Source: Phaeodactylibacter sp. (GTDB taxonomy: Bacteria; Bacteroidota; Bacteroidia; Chitinophagales; Saprospiraceae). From it: a stretch of 34,086 nucleotides of DNA. Where the stretch lies: NCBI GenBank assembly GCA_024103175.1, contig JAGFJE010000048.1:1-34086 (forward strand), in the 5' to 3' direction. Below the pieces are notes generated by a model that saw only the letters and a list, made by a program, of their open reading frames with translations, had not been told where the DNA came from and made no database searches. A program made the translations under genes and the position numbers. Every line of letters starts with the position of its first letter. The first letter of the stretch is position 1. Of this stretch, positions 7,525 to 17,265 are shown piece by piece.

Positions 7525-9087
7525 TCATTCCTTCACCAATATCTTCTCCAATTCCTCCAGAGACTTTCCTTTTGTTTCCGGCACGACCAGGATGATGAAT
7601 ATCAGCCCCAGGGCGGCGAACAGGCCGTAGATCAGGAACGTCATGGAGCTGCCGAAGGTGGCCAGTTCCCAGGGGAACACCAGTTGTACAAGGAAGCTGA
7701 CGGCTGAGTTGATGAAACCGACAAAGGAAATGGCGATTCCCCGGATCTTGTTGGGGAACAGCTCCGAGAACAACACCCACATCACCGGCCCGATGGAAAT
7801 GGCGAAGGAGGCAACAAAACCGAGTATGCCGATAAGAATGACTACCGGATTCATACTGATGGCGCTGGTGATGAGGTTGGACTCATAGGATTTGGAAACC
7901 TCTTCTCCCAGGACGTCCATCATGGCGCCTTTGAATTCGACGTCGCTGCTGAACGTCTGCCCAGTTATCGAGGCCAGAGCGGCCCGGTCGATCTCCTCGG
8001 GCAGCGCAACGATCGATTCTTCTGTCAGCGTGTAGGTGGCCTGGTTGAAACCATAGGCTAGCAGGAACATGGACAGGGCGATGCCCAGCACGCCGCCGAC
8101 CAGCAGCGGTTTGCGGCCCAGCCGGTCGATAAAGGCAATGGCCAGGACGGTGAACACCAGGTTGATCAGGCCCACCAGGATCGCCTGAGAGAAGGAGGCG
8201 TCGGTGCCGATGCCCGATTGTTCGAAGATCATAGGTGCGTAAAAGAAGACCGAATTGATGCCGGTGATCTGCTGCAGGATGGCCACGACGATACCGATGG
8301 TGAGCACCAGCCGCATGGCAGGCCGGAACAGTTCGGCGAGCGGCACTTTTTCCTTTTTTTCCTCCGCCCGTATACTCTTCTGGATCTCTTCCATTTGCCG
8401 GGTAGCGGCTTCCTCTCCGCTGGCCTTCTTCATCACGCCCAGGGCTTCGTCAAATTCCTCTTTCATGATGAGCCAGCGGGGGCTGCGCGGCACGAGAAAA
8501 AGGCCGAAAAAATACAGGATGGCGGGCAGGGTTTCCAGGCCCAGCATCCAGCGCCAGTTGTACTCATCGAATTTAAGGGCCTGTGCCCAGGCGGCGTCAG
8601 ACTTGCCCAACTGAAGGATGAGGTAGTTGGTGAAAAAAGCCACCGAAATGCCGATCACGATATTGAGCTGGTTGAACGAAACCATCCGCCCTCTCATCTG
8701 GGGGGGAGATATTTCGGCGATGTACATGGGGGCAATAATGAGGGAGGCGCCTACGCCCAGCCCCCCGATCATCCGGGCAATGACCAAGAGCACGAAATTG
8801 GGCGCCAGCGCCGAACCGATAGCGGAAACGGCGTACAGAATTGCCGCGTAGAACAACACCCGCCGCCGCCCGAGCCGGTCGCTGAGCGGTCCGGCAACGA
8901 TCATAGCGGCAGTGGCCGTTAGGGTAAGCGAGCTGACCGACCAGCCCAGTTCCAGCTTGGTCAGGCTGAACTGCGCCTCAATAAATTTGACCACTCCGGA
9001 GATGACCGAAGCGTCGAACCCCATCAGGAAGCCCCCCAGGGCGACGATCAGGGCGGTTTTAATAACGTAATAGTTGGTTTGCTTCAT
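7525..9087 (-). CDS. MFS sugar porter
   Basis: A 520-residue inner-membrane transporter of the major facilitator sugar porter family (XylE/GLUT type), probably a proton symporter. Family signatures are all there: GPLSDRLGRRR after TM2, PRSPRWLI after TM6, QQITGINSVFFYAP in TM7, DRLGRKPLL after TM8 and the end motif PETKGKSLEELE. About 12 membrane segments are expected. An insert of about 60 residues with acidic character (TLTEESIVALPEEIDR to EEVSKSYESN) lies in a loop late in the C-terminal half, typical of Bacteroidota members. It starts 4 bases after the GH16 stop codon, so the two genes are surely co-transcribed. The likely cargo is glucose or a short glucan released by the PUL enzymes; the substrate is inferred from context only. 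Confidence 0.95.
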   Translation of the reverse strand: MKQTNYYVIKTALIVALGGFLMGFDASVISGVVKFIEAQFSLTKLELGWSVSSLTLTATAAMIVAGPLSDRLGRRRVLFYAAILYAVSAIGSALAPNFVLLVIARMIGGLGVGASLIIAPMYIAEISPPQMRGRMVSFNQLNIVIGISVAFFTNYLILQLGKSDAAWAQALKFDEYNWRWMLGLETLPAILYFFGLFLVPRSPRWLIMKEEFDEALGVMKKASGEEAATRQMEEIQKSIRAEEKKEKVPLAELFRPAMRLVLTIGIVVAILQQITGINSVFFYAPMIFEQSGIGTDASFSQAILVGLINLVFTVLAIAFIDRLGRKPLLVGGVLGIALSMFLLAYGFNQATYTLTEESIVALPEEIDRAALASITGQTFSSDVEFKGAMMDVLGEEVSKSYESNLITSAISMNPVVILIGILGFVASFAISIGPVMWVLFSELFPNKIRGIAISFVGFINSAVSFLVQLVFPWELATFGSSMTFLIYGLFAALGLIFIILVVPETKGKSLEELEKILVKE

Positions 9088-9091
9088 GAAT

Positions 9092-10270
<1,179 letters not shown>

Positions 10271-10311
10271 AATGAGTTTCTGAATAAAAAAGAAAGCTAC
10301 CATTCTAAGGT

Positions 10312-10391
10312 TGGACAGCCAGGCGTACACAGCCCGCCGCCGCTGCTGTGCCCGTCCATCGTACACAGCCCTGCAACCGTTGTCCAGCATT
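10312..10391 (-). promoter_or_regulatory. Candidate control region upstream of GH16
   Basis: Within 130 bp upstream of the GH16 start there are two direct copies of CGTACACAGCCC (10324-10335 and 10360-10371, 36 bp apart), enclosed by TGGACA (10312-10317) and its inverse TGTCCA (10381-10386). The 11-mer TGTCCAGCATT (10381-10391) recurs inverted at 17236-17246 near SusC. This layout suggests binding sites for a PUL regulator. The call is inference from repeats. Confidence 0.4.
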
Positions 10392-10403
10392 AGACGGGTA
10401 GCT

Positions 10404-10460
10404 AAAAAGAATGAGGCTGCCCTAAATTTCGTGTAGCTCAGGTTTAGCGACAGCCTCATT
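10404..10460 (-). terminator. Terminator-like hairpin between PKD gene and GH16
   Basis: AATGAGGCTG (10410-10419) pairs perfectly with CAGCCTCATT (10451-10460), a 10-bp stem with a 31-base loop. On the minus strand it is followed directly by CTTTTT (10404-10409). It begins 55 bases after the PKD gene stop codon and lies about 135 bases before the GH16 start. It probably ends most transcripts from the SusCD-PKD genes, with read-through or a new promoter feeding GH16. Confidence 0.75.
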
Positions 10461-10514
10461 TCAAAAGAACGTAACGGATCGAATAGACCCGAAAAATCAC
10501 CTAACTAAATCTAA

Positions 10515-12269
10515 TTAATTCTCCGATATAAGCCTCATGGTCCACCAGCCGGCGGTGTAATTAACAGAAATGGTGATTACGTCGGTGCCACCGGCGGAAC
10601 TATAATCTATCACTTCATAAGTGATCTGTCCGGGGGGGGCGACCGTGCCGTCCAGTTCTCCACTATTGTTGCCTTTGGGGAAACCGATGAAAGCTCCATC
10701 GCCGATGACGGTTATCATAGCGTTAGTATCATCGCTGCCTTCCATCACTTCGAAGGTGTACGTACCGGAGCCCAGGACATCGTAGGGCGCCTGCAACTCG
10801 CTTTCGTCAACACAGGCGAAATCGACCAGCATAAAGGGTTCGCCCCAGACGGACCCTTTGGCATCGTACTGGAAAGTGCCGTCGTCGAAGAAAATGAATT
10901 CATCATCCATCTGGCAGGCGCGGGTTTCGACATCAGCTTCCGTAATGCCGGCCCACCATCCATTGCTGCCGATGGTCTCGCCTACATAGTAGGAATTGGC
11001 GCCATCGAGCCTCCAGACTTTGCCATCGGCGCTGGAGAGCGCGGCCGGCGTAAAGGCCACCGAGCTGAGGACGACCTCCTTGGATATTTCGTCCATGTTG
11101 CCGTCATCATCCATAGCGGTCAGCGTGACCGTATAGGCGCCTTCCGCCATGTAGGTGTGGGTGGGGGATTCTTCGGTAGAGATCATGCCGTCGCCAAAAT
11201 TCCAGGAATAGCTGGTGGCGTTGGCAGAAGTATTGGTAAAGGTAACGGTCAGGCCATTTTTCTGGAAGTCGAAATTAGCCCGGGGCTCCGAAGCGGGAAT
11301 GTCGGGCAGGTCGGCGGGGTTCTTGTAGCTGACCAGGTAGAAATTCCAGTAGCCACCGCCACCATTAGCGTTGCTACCACCATTGATCGGCAGGCCAAGC
11401 TGAAGCGTATCGGCAATATCGCCCTCCGCCAGGGTGATGATCTCGTAGAATTTCGTGCTTTCCGGATTGGGGTTGTCCCCCGAATTGGTCTTGTTGGCCA
11501 GGCCGATAAAGGCGCCTTCACCGTTGATGGTCAGGGTGTTGGCGGCCTGGTCAAATTCAAAAGTATAGTCTCCTCCGTTGCCAAAGGCAGAACGGGAAGG
11601 GTTGTCGCCCCATACATCGGGGTCGGATTCATCCCAGCAACCTGCGGATTCATGCCAGCCGCCGCAACAGGCAGCTTCATCGATGTAAAGGGTGCCGTTT
11701 GAGCTGTATTCAAAGGCGCCATCCCGGGTGAAAGTATATGCGTCATCCAGGATACAGGGCCGGTCTGCCAACGGCGCCGCTGCACCGCCGAAAGCCCACC
11801 AGCTAACATCATTGATTTCCGGGCCGATGCCCAGGGCCACGCCTTCCCGCAGCAGATACCAGGTCTTGCTTTCGGCGCCGGCGAGGAGGGTCAGCTGTGC
11901 ATCCGGGTCGGTCAGGGTGATCGTCTCCTCCCGCTTGGCGGATTCGCCGGCGTCGTTAGAGGCCGTGAGGGCTACAGTATAGACCCCGGCCGCATCATAA
12001 ACGTGTGTGGGGTCCTTCTCGGTGCTGGTTTTTCCATCGCCGAAATCCCACGCGTAAGATGTGGCATTCTGGGAGAAGTTCGTAAAGCTCACTTCCAGGA
12101 AGTTGTCCGTACTGACCTCAAACTGGAAGCTTGCGATCGGGGCTTCCGGAGTAGGCTCCTCATCGTCTTTATTACAGCCAATGGACAACATCAGGCCCAG
12201 GCTGAGGGCAACAAAAAATGCCCACTGAAAATTAAAGGAAAAAATGCTTTGATTTTTCATATTCGCCAA
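10515..12269 (-). CDS. PKD-domain surface glycan-binding lipoprotein (SusE position)
   Basis: A 584-residue lipoprotein with lipobox LSIGC followed by NKDDEE, a clear surface export signal. It has two-fold internal repeat structure: PKD domain 1 (about 42-118, SYAWDFGDGKTSTEKDPTHVY), binding module 1 (about 125-315), PKD domain 2 (about 328-402, SYSWNFGDGMISTEESPTHTY) and binding module 2 (about 410-584). Both modules share KTWYL/KVWRL starts, W-rich segments (SWWAFGG, NGWWAG), a DDAYTF/DDEFIF strand and a GDGAFIG/GEGAFIG motif. It sits in the place of SusE-like binding proteins, 21 bp after SusD. PKD proteins in this position bind laminarin in marine Bacteroidota, so a beta-glucan binding role is inferred. 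The start could also be the ATG nine bases later (MKNQS). Confidence 0.88.
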   Translation of the reverse strand: MANMKNQSIFSFNFQWAFFVALSLGLMLSIGCNKDDEEPTPEAPIASFQFEVSTDNFLEVSFTNFSQNATSYAWDFGDGKTSTEKDPTHVYDAAGVYTVALTASNDAGESAKREETITLTDPDAQLTLLAGAESKTWYLLREGVALGIGPEINDVSWWAFGGAAAPLADRPCILDDAYTFTRDGAFEYSSNGTLYIDEAACCGGWHESAGCWDESDPDVWGDNPSRSAFGNGGDYTFEFDQAANTLTINGEGAFIGLANKTNSGDNPNPESTKFYEIITLAEGDIADTLQLGLPINGGSNANGGGGYWNFYLVSYKNPADLPDIPASEPRANFDFQKNGLTVTFTNTSANATSYSWNFGDGMISTEESPTHTYMAEGAYTVTLTAMDDDGNMDEISKEVVLSSVAFTPAALSSADGKVWRLDGANSYYVGETIGSNGWWAGITEADVETRACQMDDEFIFFDDGTFQYDAKGSVWGEPFMLVDFACVDESELQAPYDVLGSGTYTFEVMEGSDDTNAMITVIGDGAFIGFPKGNNSGELDGTVAPPGQITYEVIDYSSAGGTDVITISVNYTAGWWTMRLISEN

Positions 12270-12290
12270 ATGTTTAAATTGAATTAAAGG

Positions 12291-13919
12291 TTATTGAAAT
12301 AGACTCGCATCAGGATATTCCGTAAGATTGGGGGCTACCGAGAGCTCTTCCAGCGCGATGGGCAGCCACAGGTCGTTATCGTCAAAGTTGGACTCTCGTA
12401 TGGGGTCGCCGGCAAACAGTTCCCGGGTGGCCCTGCCGGAGCGGACCAGGTCGAACCAGCGGTGGCCTTCCATGGCCAGCTCGGCCCTTCTTTCATACCA
12501 GATCACGTCGAGCAGCGTCCAGCCCATATCGCTCATCAGTTGCTGAGCGGTGCGGAAGTTGCCGGTGTTGTCGCCGGGGCCGGCGGCGCGTTCCCGGACG
12601 ATGTCGATGTATTCCATGGCCTCGGCATCGGAGCCGTTGCTGCGGTGGATGGCCTCGGCCAGCATGAGCAGCACGTCGGCATAGCGGATGGCGTAGATGT
12701 TGGCGTCCTTGGTGAGGTTGGGGTCGCCGCCATTGACATTATTGCCGAGGTAGCCTTTGTAGTTGGCGTATTTTTCCTGCCAGTAGCCGGTGTAGTCTAC
12801 CGGGGTAGTCTGGGTTTCATCAACTACGACGGCACAACTGGCGCCGGCATCTTCGATCTCCTGGGCCAGTTCGTCGACCGTGATGATCGCGGCGTCTCTT
12901 CGATAAGTGTCATCTGCCAGGTAATGGTCATAAAGATCTTGCGTTGGCAGCATGAAGCCCCAGCCGGGTTCGTAAGTGGGGTGGTCCGTACATAAGCCCC
13001 GGACGCCACACAATTGTACCATGCCATTTCCGTCGATGCCCTCAAACCAGCCCCAGTTGCTGGGGTACAGGTTGGATTGCTGGAGTTCGAAAACGGATTC
13101 TGCCGGATTTTTGGCCCCCAGGGCATAAAGGGCCTCCATATCGTCTACCAGGGAGTAAATGCCGAGGTTGACGACTTCCCGGAGGTGTTCTGCCGCCAGG
13201 GCAAATTTCTGCGGATCGTCGTTATCCATGTCGGCCCAGTACAGGTAGGCTTTGCCCAGCAGCGCCTCGGCAGCACCCTTGGATGCTCTTCCGGCCTCGC
13301 CGGCGGACAGGGTGGCCGGCAATACGTTGATGGCCGCTTCCAGGTCGGAAACGATGGCCTCGAATACTTCCGACATGGTGTTCCGTTCCCGGCCGATATC
13401 ATCAGGAGTGAGCGTCTCGGTAACGACTGGTATGGGGCCGAAGTGCTTGAACAGTTCAAAGTGATAATAGGCCCGCAGGAACTGTGCCTCCGCTACGTAC
13501 CGTTCCACCGCGGGGGTTGAGGCCTTATCGGAATTGCTGATGACCAGATTGGCCCGGAATATGCCGATGTAGTGTTTCCGGTAGATCGGATGCGTGACCG
13601 TATTGGTGTTGGTGTTCCGGAAATCGTCGAACTCCTGCCATCCAGGCTGGTCGTTGTCCGACGGGTCGCCACCGGCATTGGCATTGTCCGAACGGATCTC
13701 CGCGAACATGACGTGGGAGACCCAGTTGCCGTAGGCCATGGTCCATCCCAGCGGGTCATAGGCGGCGATCAGGGCGGAGAAGACCTGCTCCTCCGTCTGG
13801 TAGAAATTGGCGGACAGGAACTCGTTGACGGGCTCTACGTCCAGCCGGTCCTCGTTGCAACCGGTGGCGCTGAGCATAAAGGCAATTAATGCGATTACTG
13901 ATATTTTATATTGATTCAT
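12291..13919 (-). CDS. SusD/RagB family nutrient-binding lipoprotein
   Basis: A 542-residue SusD-like outer-membrane lipoprotein: signal peptide and lipobox SATGC (Cys21), followed by NEDRLD, then the N-terminal TPR-like SusD part (FLSANFYQTEEQVFSALIAAYDPL, YHFELFKHFGPIPVV, ALLGKAYLYWADMD) and the C-terminal part with IRYADVLLMLAEAIHR and IWYERRAELAMEGHRWFDLVR. Both are hallmark segments of the family. It forms the lid on the SusC barrel and binds the oligosaccharide for import. It lies 11 bp downstream of SusC. Length is normal and nothing is broken. Confidence 0.96.
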   Translation of the reverse strand: MNQYKISVIALIAFMLSATGCNEDRLDVEPVNEFLSANFYQTEEQVFSALIAAYDPLGWTMAYGNWVSHVMFAEIRSDNANAGGDPSDNDQPGWQEFDDFRNTNTNTVTHPIYRKHYIGIFRANLVISNSDKASTPAVERYVAEAQFLRAYYHFELFKHFGPIPVVTETLTPDDIGRERNTMSEVFEAIVSDLEAAINVLPATLSAGEAGRASKGAAEALLGKAYLYWADMDNDDPQKFALAAEHLREVVNLGIYSLVDDMEALYALGAKNPAESVFELQQSNLYPSNWGWFEGIDGNGMVQLCGVRGLCTDHPTYEPGWGFMLPTQDLYDHYLADDTYRRDAAIITVDELAQEIEDAGASCAVVVDETQTTPVDYTGYWQEKYANYKGYLGNNVNGGDPNLTKDANIYAIRYADVLLMLAEAIHRSNGSDAEAMEYIDIVRERAAGPGDNTGNFRTAQQLMSDMGWTLLDVIWYERRAELAMEGHRWFDLVRSGRATRELFAGDPIRESNFDDNDLWLPIALEELSVAPNLTEYPDASLFQ

Positions 13920-13930
13920 GGTTGTCGTTT

Positions 13931-16900
13931 TTACATGGTGATCTTAATGCCGCCTCCGATAACCTTATTGGAAGGGTAGTATCCCTTGTCGATACCGGTA
14001 TCCAGTATCCAGCCGTTGGTGCCGATATCCGGGTCAAAACCAGTATAATCGGTTATCGTGAAGAGGTTATTGGCGGAGAAGTAGATCCTCAGGCCGCTCA
14101 GGCTGGCCTTCTCCAGTAAGCGCGCCGGGATATTGTAACCGACCTGCAGGTTGCGGAGCCGGAAGAAAGAAGCGTCTTCCACGTAGAAATCAGACGGCCG
14201 CTGGTTGTTGTTCGGGTCGTTGGAGACTAGGCGTGGATAGGTATTGCCCGGGTTTTCCGGGGTCCAGCGGTCCAGCCAGAAGGTTTGGTAGTTGGTGAAG
14301 GTGATGTCCGACCGTTCGTAGGTGCGGTAAATGTCATGGCCCAGTTGAGCGGAAAACAAGGCGCTGAAATCAAAGCCCTTGTAATTGGCGCTGAGGGAGA
14401 AACCGAGGATATGGTCGGGCCAGGGAGAACCGATATTGGTGATGTCATCCGAGTTGATCACCCCATCGCGATTGATGTCCAGGAAGCGGAGGTCGCCGGG
14501 TTCTGCCTTGGGTTGCAGCAGGTCTCCACTGGGGCTGAGGTGAGAAAAGACCTCAGCTTCGCTCTGGAAGATGCCGTCGGTGACATAACCGACGAAGTGG
14601 CCTACCGGGAAACCTTCGGTCATTCGGGTAATGGGGGTATTGCGGACGGGCCAGCCGTAACCCTGCAGGAAGCCGGCCTCACCCGCTACGTTGATCACTT
14701 CATTGGTGAAAGTCGTGTAGTTCAAATTGGTGGTAACGTCCAGCGCTCCCAGGGAGAACCGGTAGCCCAGCCCGGCTTCGATACCCTGGTTCTGGATCTC
14801 TCCCAGGTTGCTGATGGGGTTGTTCGTTGCGCCGACATACCCGGGAATGACCTGGTCCATAAGGAGGTCCTTGGTATTCTTCCGGTAGTAATCGACCTCG
14901 GCGGTGAAGCGCCCTTCCAGCAGGCGCAGTTCCAGGCCGATGTCGAGCTGTACGCTTTCCTCCCATTTGATGTTGGGGTTGGGCGGCGTAGCCAGCGCGG
15001 CGCCGGTCAGCAACGATTGGGGTTGCCCGAAGGCATAGGTGAACACGTTTTCTATGGTGGATGCGTAACTTAGAGGGGCGATCCGGTCGTTGCCGTTCTT
15101 ACCCCAGCTGGCCCTCAGCTTCAGGAAATCAATGGCCCTGAAGTTGAAAAAGGATTCATTGGAAAGGACCCATCCGGCGGAGAAAGAGGGGAATACCCCC
15201 CACCGGTTGTTGGCGCCGAAGTTGGAAGAACCATCTCGCCGCAGCGTTGCCGTGAAAAGGTATTTGTCTTCAAAGTCATAGATCAAACGGCCGTAGTAGC
15301 TGATGAGGGCATAGTCTACACTGGCCGACCCGAACGCCAGGTCAGTGGAGTCTTCTCCGGCATCAATGAACTGCCAGTTTTCGTCGAACATGACTGCATT
15401 CGGGATCGCATGGGAATCTCCGCCGGCCGTTTCGAAAGTAGACTCCCGGTAGGAGGTTCCGACCACGACGTCCACACTGTGCGGGCCGAAATCCCGGTTG
15501 TAGTTGAGGTAATTCTCAAATTGCAGGGCCTGGGAGAAACCATAGCCCTGGGCTATGTCGTTATCGGCGTTGATGGCAGCTGCGTGGAAGGCATAATCAG
15601 GAGTAAAGCTACGGTATTTGTACCAGCTGTAATCAATGCCGAAGTCACTCCTGAATTTTAAACCTTCGAAGGGTTTGACATCCAGGTAGACATTACCCAG
15701 CACCTGGTCGGCATGGCCATTGTTGTTGGCGAGGAACAGGCGGCTGAGCGGGTTGATGTATTCCTTTTGAACCCAATTGGATTGTGCAAATCCATATTGC
15801 GCGTTCTCGTTGTACACCGGTGTGAGCGGGTCATAGGCGAAAGCATCGGCGATCACCGTTCCGAAAGCGTCGTTGACGCCGATATTCTGGTTATCCACCC
15901 GGTTGACGTACAGGTTCTGCCCGACAGAGAGGAGCCAGTTGAGGTCTCTGGACGAATTCAGGCGGGCGGCATAGCGCTTGTAGTTGGACTTCTCGCCGCC
16001 GACCACACCGTTCTGGTCCCAGTATTCAAGAGAGACAAAAAGGTTTTTGGCGGTGACGTTGAGGCGGTGGCTCTGAAGGGTGGCCTCGTTGAAGATCACA
16101 TCCATCCAGTCTGTATTCTCGGCCTGTGCGCCCCGGGCGGGAAAACCGAGCGTTTCCAGAGAGGAGCTCTGGTTGCCGTTCTCGAACTTTTCCCGGGTCA
16201 GGTCGATATAATCCGAAGCGCCCAGCATTTCCGGCAGCTTCCAGGGGTTGGAGGCGGAGGTGAACCCTTCGTAAGTAATGCTCCCCCCGTCTTCCGATCC
16301 TTTCTTCGTCGTGATGATCACCACGCCGTTGGCGGCCCGGGCGCCGTAAATGGCGCTGGAGGCGGCGTCCTTCAGGACGTCCACGGATTCAATATCCCCC
16401 GGGTTGATGTTGTCGATGCTGTTGACCTGAAGGCCATCGACGATGAAGAGGGGCGTATTGTCGCCGTTGGTGCTGATACCCCGGATCAGGATGGACTTGC
16501 CGGCCCCCGGCTGCCCGGAGGACTCGTTGACGATCAGGCCGGTGACCTGGCCTTCCAGAGCGGACTGTACATCCTGGACCTTGAAGCCTTCCAGGTTCTT
16601 GTCCGATAGCTTGGAAATGGCGCCGGTGGCCACGCTTTTTTTCTGGACGCCGTAGCCTACGACCACCACTTCTTCCAGCAACTCAGCGGCGGGCGCCATC
16701 ACCATGTTAATGACCGTTTGGCCGTCCACAGTGACTTCCTCGGTTTTCATGCCGGTGTAAGAGAATACCAGCACCGTTTCCGGGCCGGGCACTTTCAATT
16801 CATAATTTCCATCGATATCCGTAATGGTTCCGGTAGCGGTGCCTTTCACCAGGATGTTCGCTCCGATGACCGGCAGGCCATCCTCTGACGAAGTGACGGT

Positions 16901-16981
16901 TCCGGACACCGTCCTTTCCTGAGCGTACAGGCCAGTTGCCCCAAGGCAGGCTACGATCAAGGTCAAGAAGAATTGTTTCAT
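13931..16981 (-). CDS. SusC/RagA family TonB-dependent outer-membrane transporter
   Basis: A 1016-residue transporter when started at the ATG at 16981, which gives a clean signal peptide (MKQFFLTLIVACLGATGLYAQ). The upstream in-frame ATG at 17014 would add 11 charged residues and is less likely. Domains: carboxypeptidase-regulatory-like domain (about 22-105, GTVTSSEDGLPVIGANILVKG), the SusC signature LEEVVVVGYG, a TonB plug (about 115-230, DVQSALEGQVTGL, RGISTNGDNTPLFIVDGL, DAASSAIYGARAANGVVIITTKKG) and a 22-strand barrel. It imports the oligosaccharides bound by SusD, powered by TonB. First gene of the SusCD-PKD block, after a 284-bp gap from the regulator gene. Confidence 0.97.
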   Translation of the reverse strand: MKQFFLTLIVACLGATGLYAQERTVSGTVTSSEDGLPVIGANILVKGTATGTITDIDGNYELKVPGPETVLVFSYTGMKTEEVTVDGQTVINMVMAPAAELLEEVVVVGYGVQKKSVATGAISKLSDKNLEGFKVQDVQSALEGQVTGLIVNESSGQPGAGKSILIRGISTNGDNTPLFIVDGLQVNSIDNINPGDIESVDVLKDAASSAIYGARAANGVVIITTKKGSEDGGSITYEGFTSASNPWKLPEMLGASDYIDLTREKFENGNQSSSLETLGFPARGAQAENTDWMDVIFNEATLQSHRLNVTAKNLFVSLEYWDQNGVVGGEKSNYKRYAARLNSSRDLNWLLSVGQNLYVNRVDNQNIGVNDAFGTVIADAFAYDPLTPVYNENAQYGFAQSNWVQKEYINPLSRLFLANNNGHADQVLGNVYLDVKPFEGLKFRSDFGIDYSWYKYRSFTPDYAFHAAAINADNDIAQGYGFSQALQFENYLNYNRDFGPHSVDVVVGTSYRESTFETAGGDSHAIPNAVMFDENWQFIDAGEDSTDLAFGSASVDYALISYYGRLIYDFEDKYLFTATLRRDGSSNFGANNRWGVFPSFSAGWVLSNESFFNFRAIDFLKLRASWGKNGNDRIAPLSYASTIENVFTYAFGQPQSLLTGAALATPPNPNIKWEESVQLDIGLELRLLEGRFTAEVDYYRKNTKDLLMDQVIPGYVGATNNPISNLGEIQNQGIEAGLGYRFSLGALDVTTNLNYTTFTNEVINVAGEAGFLQGYGWPVRNTPITRMTEGFPVGHFVGYVTDGIFQSEAEVFSHLSPSGDLLQPKAEPGDLRFLDINRDGVINSDDITNIGSPWPDHILGFSLSANYKGFDFSALFSAQLGHDIYRTYERSDITFTNYQTFWLDRWTPENPGNTYPRLVSNDPNNNQRPSDFYVEDASFFRLRNLQVGYNIPARLLEKASLSGLRIYFSANNLFTITDYTGFDPDIGTNGWILDTGIDKGYYPSNKVIGGGIKITM

Positions 16982-17096
16982 ACAGCTTGTTTTTATCCTA
17001 CGATTGTGGATCACGTTGGTGTTGAGTATAAAGGTTGATTCAGATTTATTTCTGCCTGGCCTGGGTGTTCGGGTTCTGCAGCCGGAGGCCCGGAGT

Positions 17097-17143
17097 TATA
17101 CCCGCCACTAGTGCCTCGCGCACTAGTGGCCGAGGTGGGTATA
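17097..17143. promoter_or_regulatory. Double CACTAGTG palindrome upstream of SusC
   Basis: CCACTAGTGC (17105-17114) and GCACTAGTGG (17120-17129) form a perfect 10-bp inverted repeat with a 5-base loop, and the flanks TATACCC (17097-17103) and GGGTATA (17137-17143) are also inverted. Each CACTAGTG is itself a palindrome. It lies 116-162 bp upstream of the SusC start and 123-169 bp past the regulator stop. No T run follows on the minus strand, so an operator or a structured leader is more likely than a classical terminator. Confidence 0.6.
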
Positions 17144-17222
17144 GAATTTTGGGCCACTTCAAATCCGGATGCAAAAACTTTGTTTGGTAAAACTAGCATC
17201 AAATGATACAAGCAACCGAAAA

Positions 17223-17246
17223 TGTGTACTGGACAAATGCTGGACA
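17223..17246. promoter_or_regulatory. TGTGTAC / TGGACA motif cluster, shared with the GH16 upstream region
   Basis: This stretch holds TGTGTAC followed by two CTGGACA copies (17229-17235 and 17240-17246). The 11-mer AATGCTGGACA (17236-17246) is the exact inverse of 10381-10391, and TGTGTAC also occurs inverted in both CGTACACAGCCC copies there. It may be a binding site of a PUL regulator. It lies only 20 bases past the regulator stop codon and far (about 240 bp) from SusC. Confidence 0.35.
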
Positions 17247-17265
17247 GGATGAGAAAACGTGTTTT

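Noticed and set aside
10271..10459. Longer N-terminus of GH16 from 10459
   Set aside because: It would translate the terminator hairpin and the repeat region and bury the signal peptide inside the protein.
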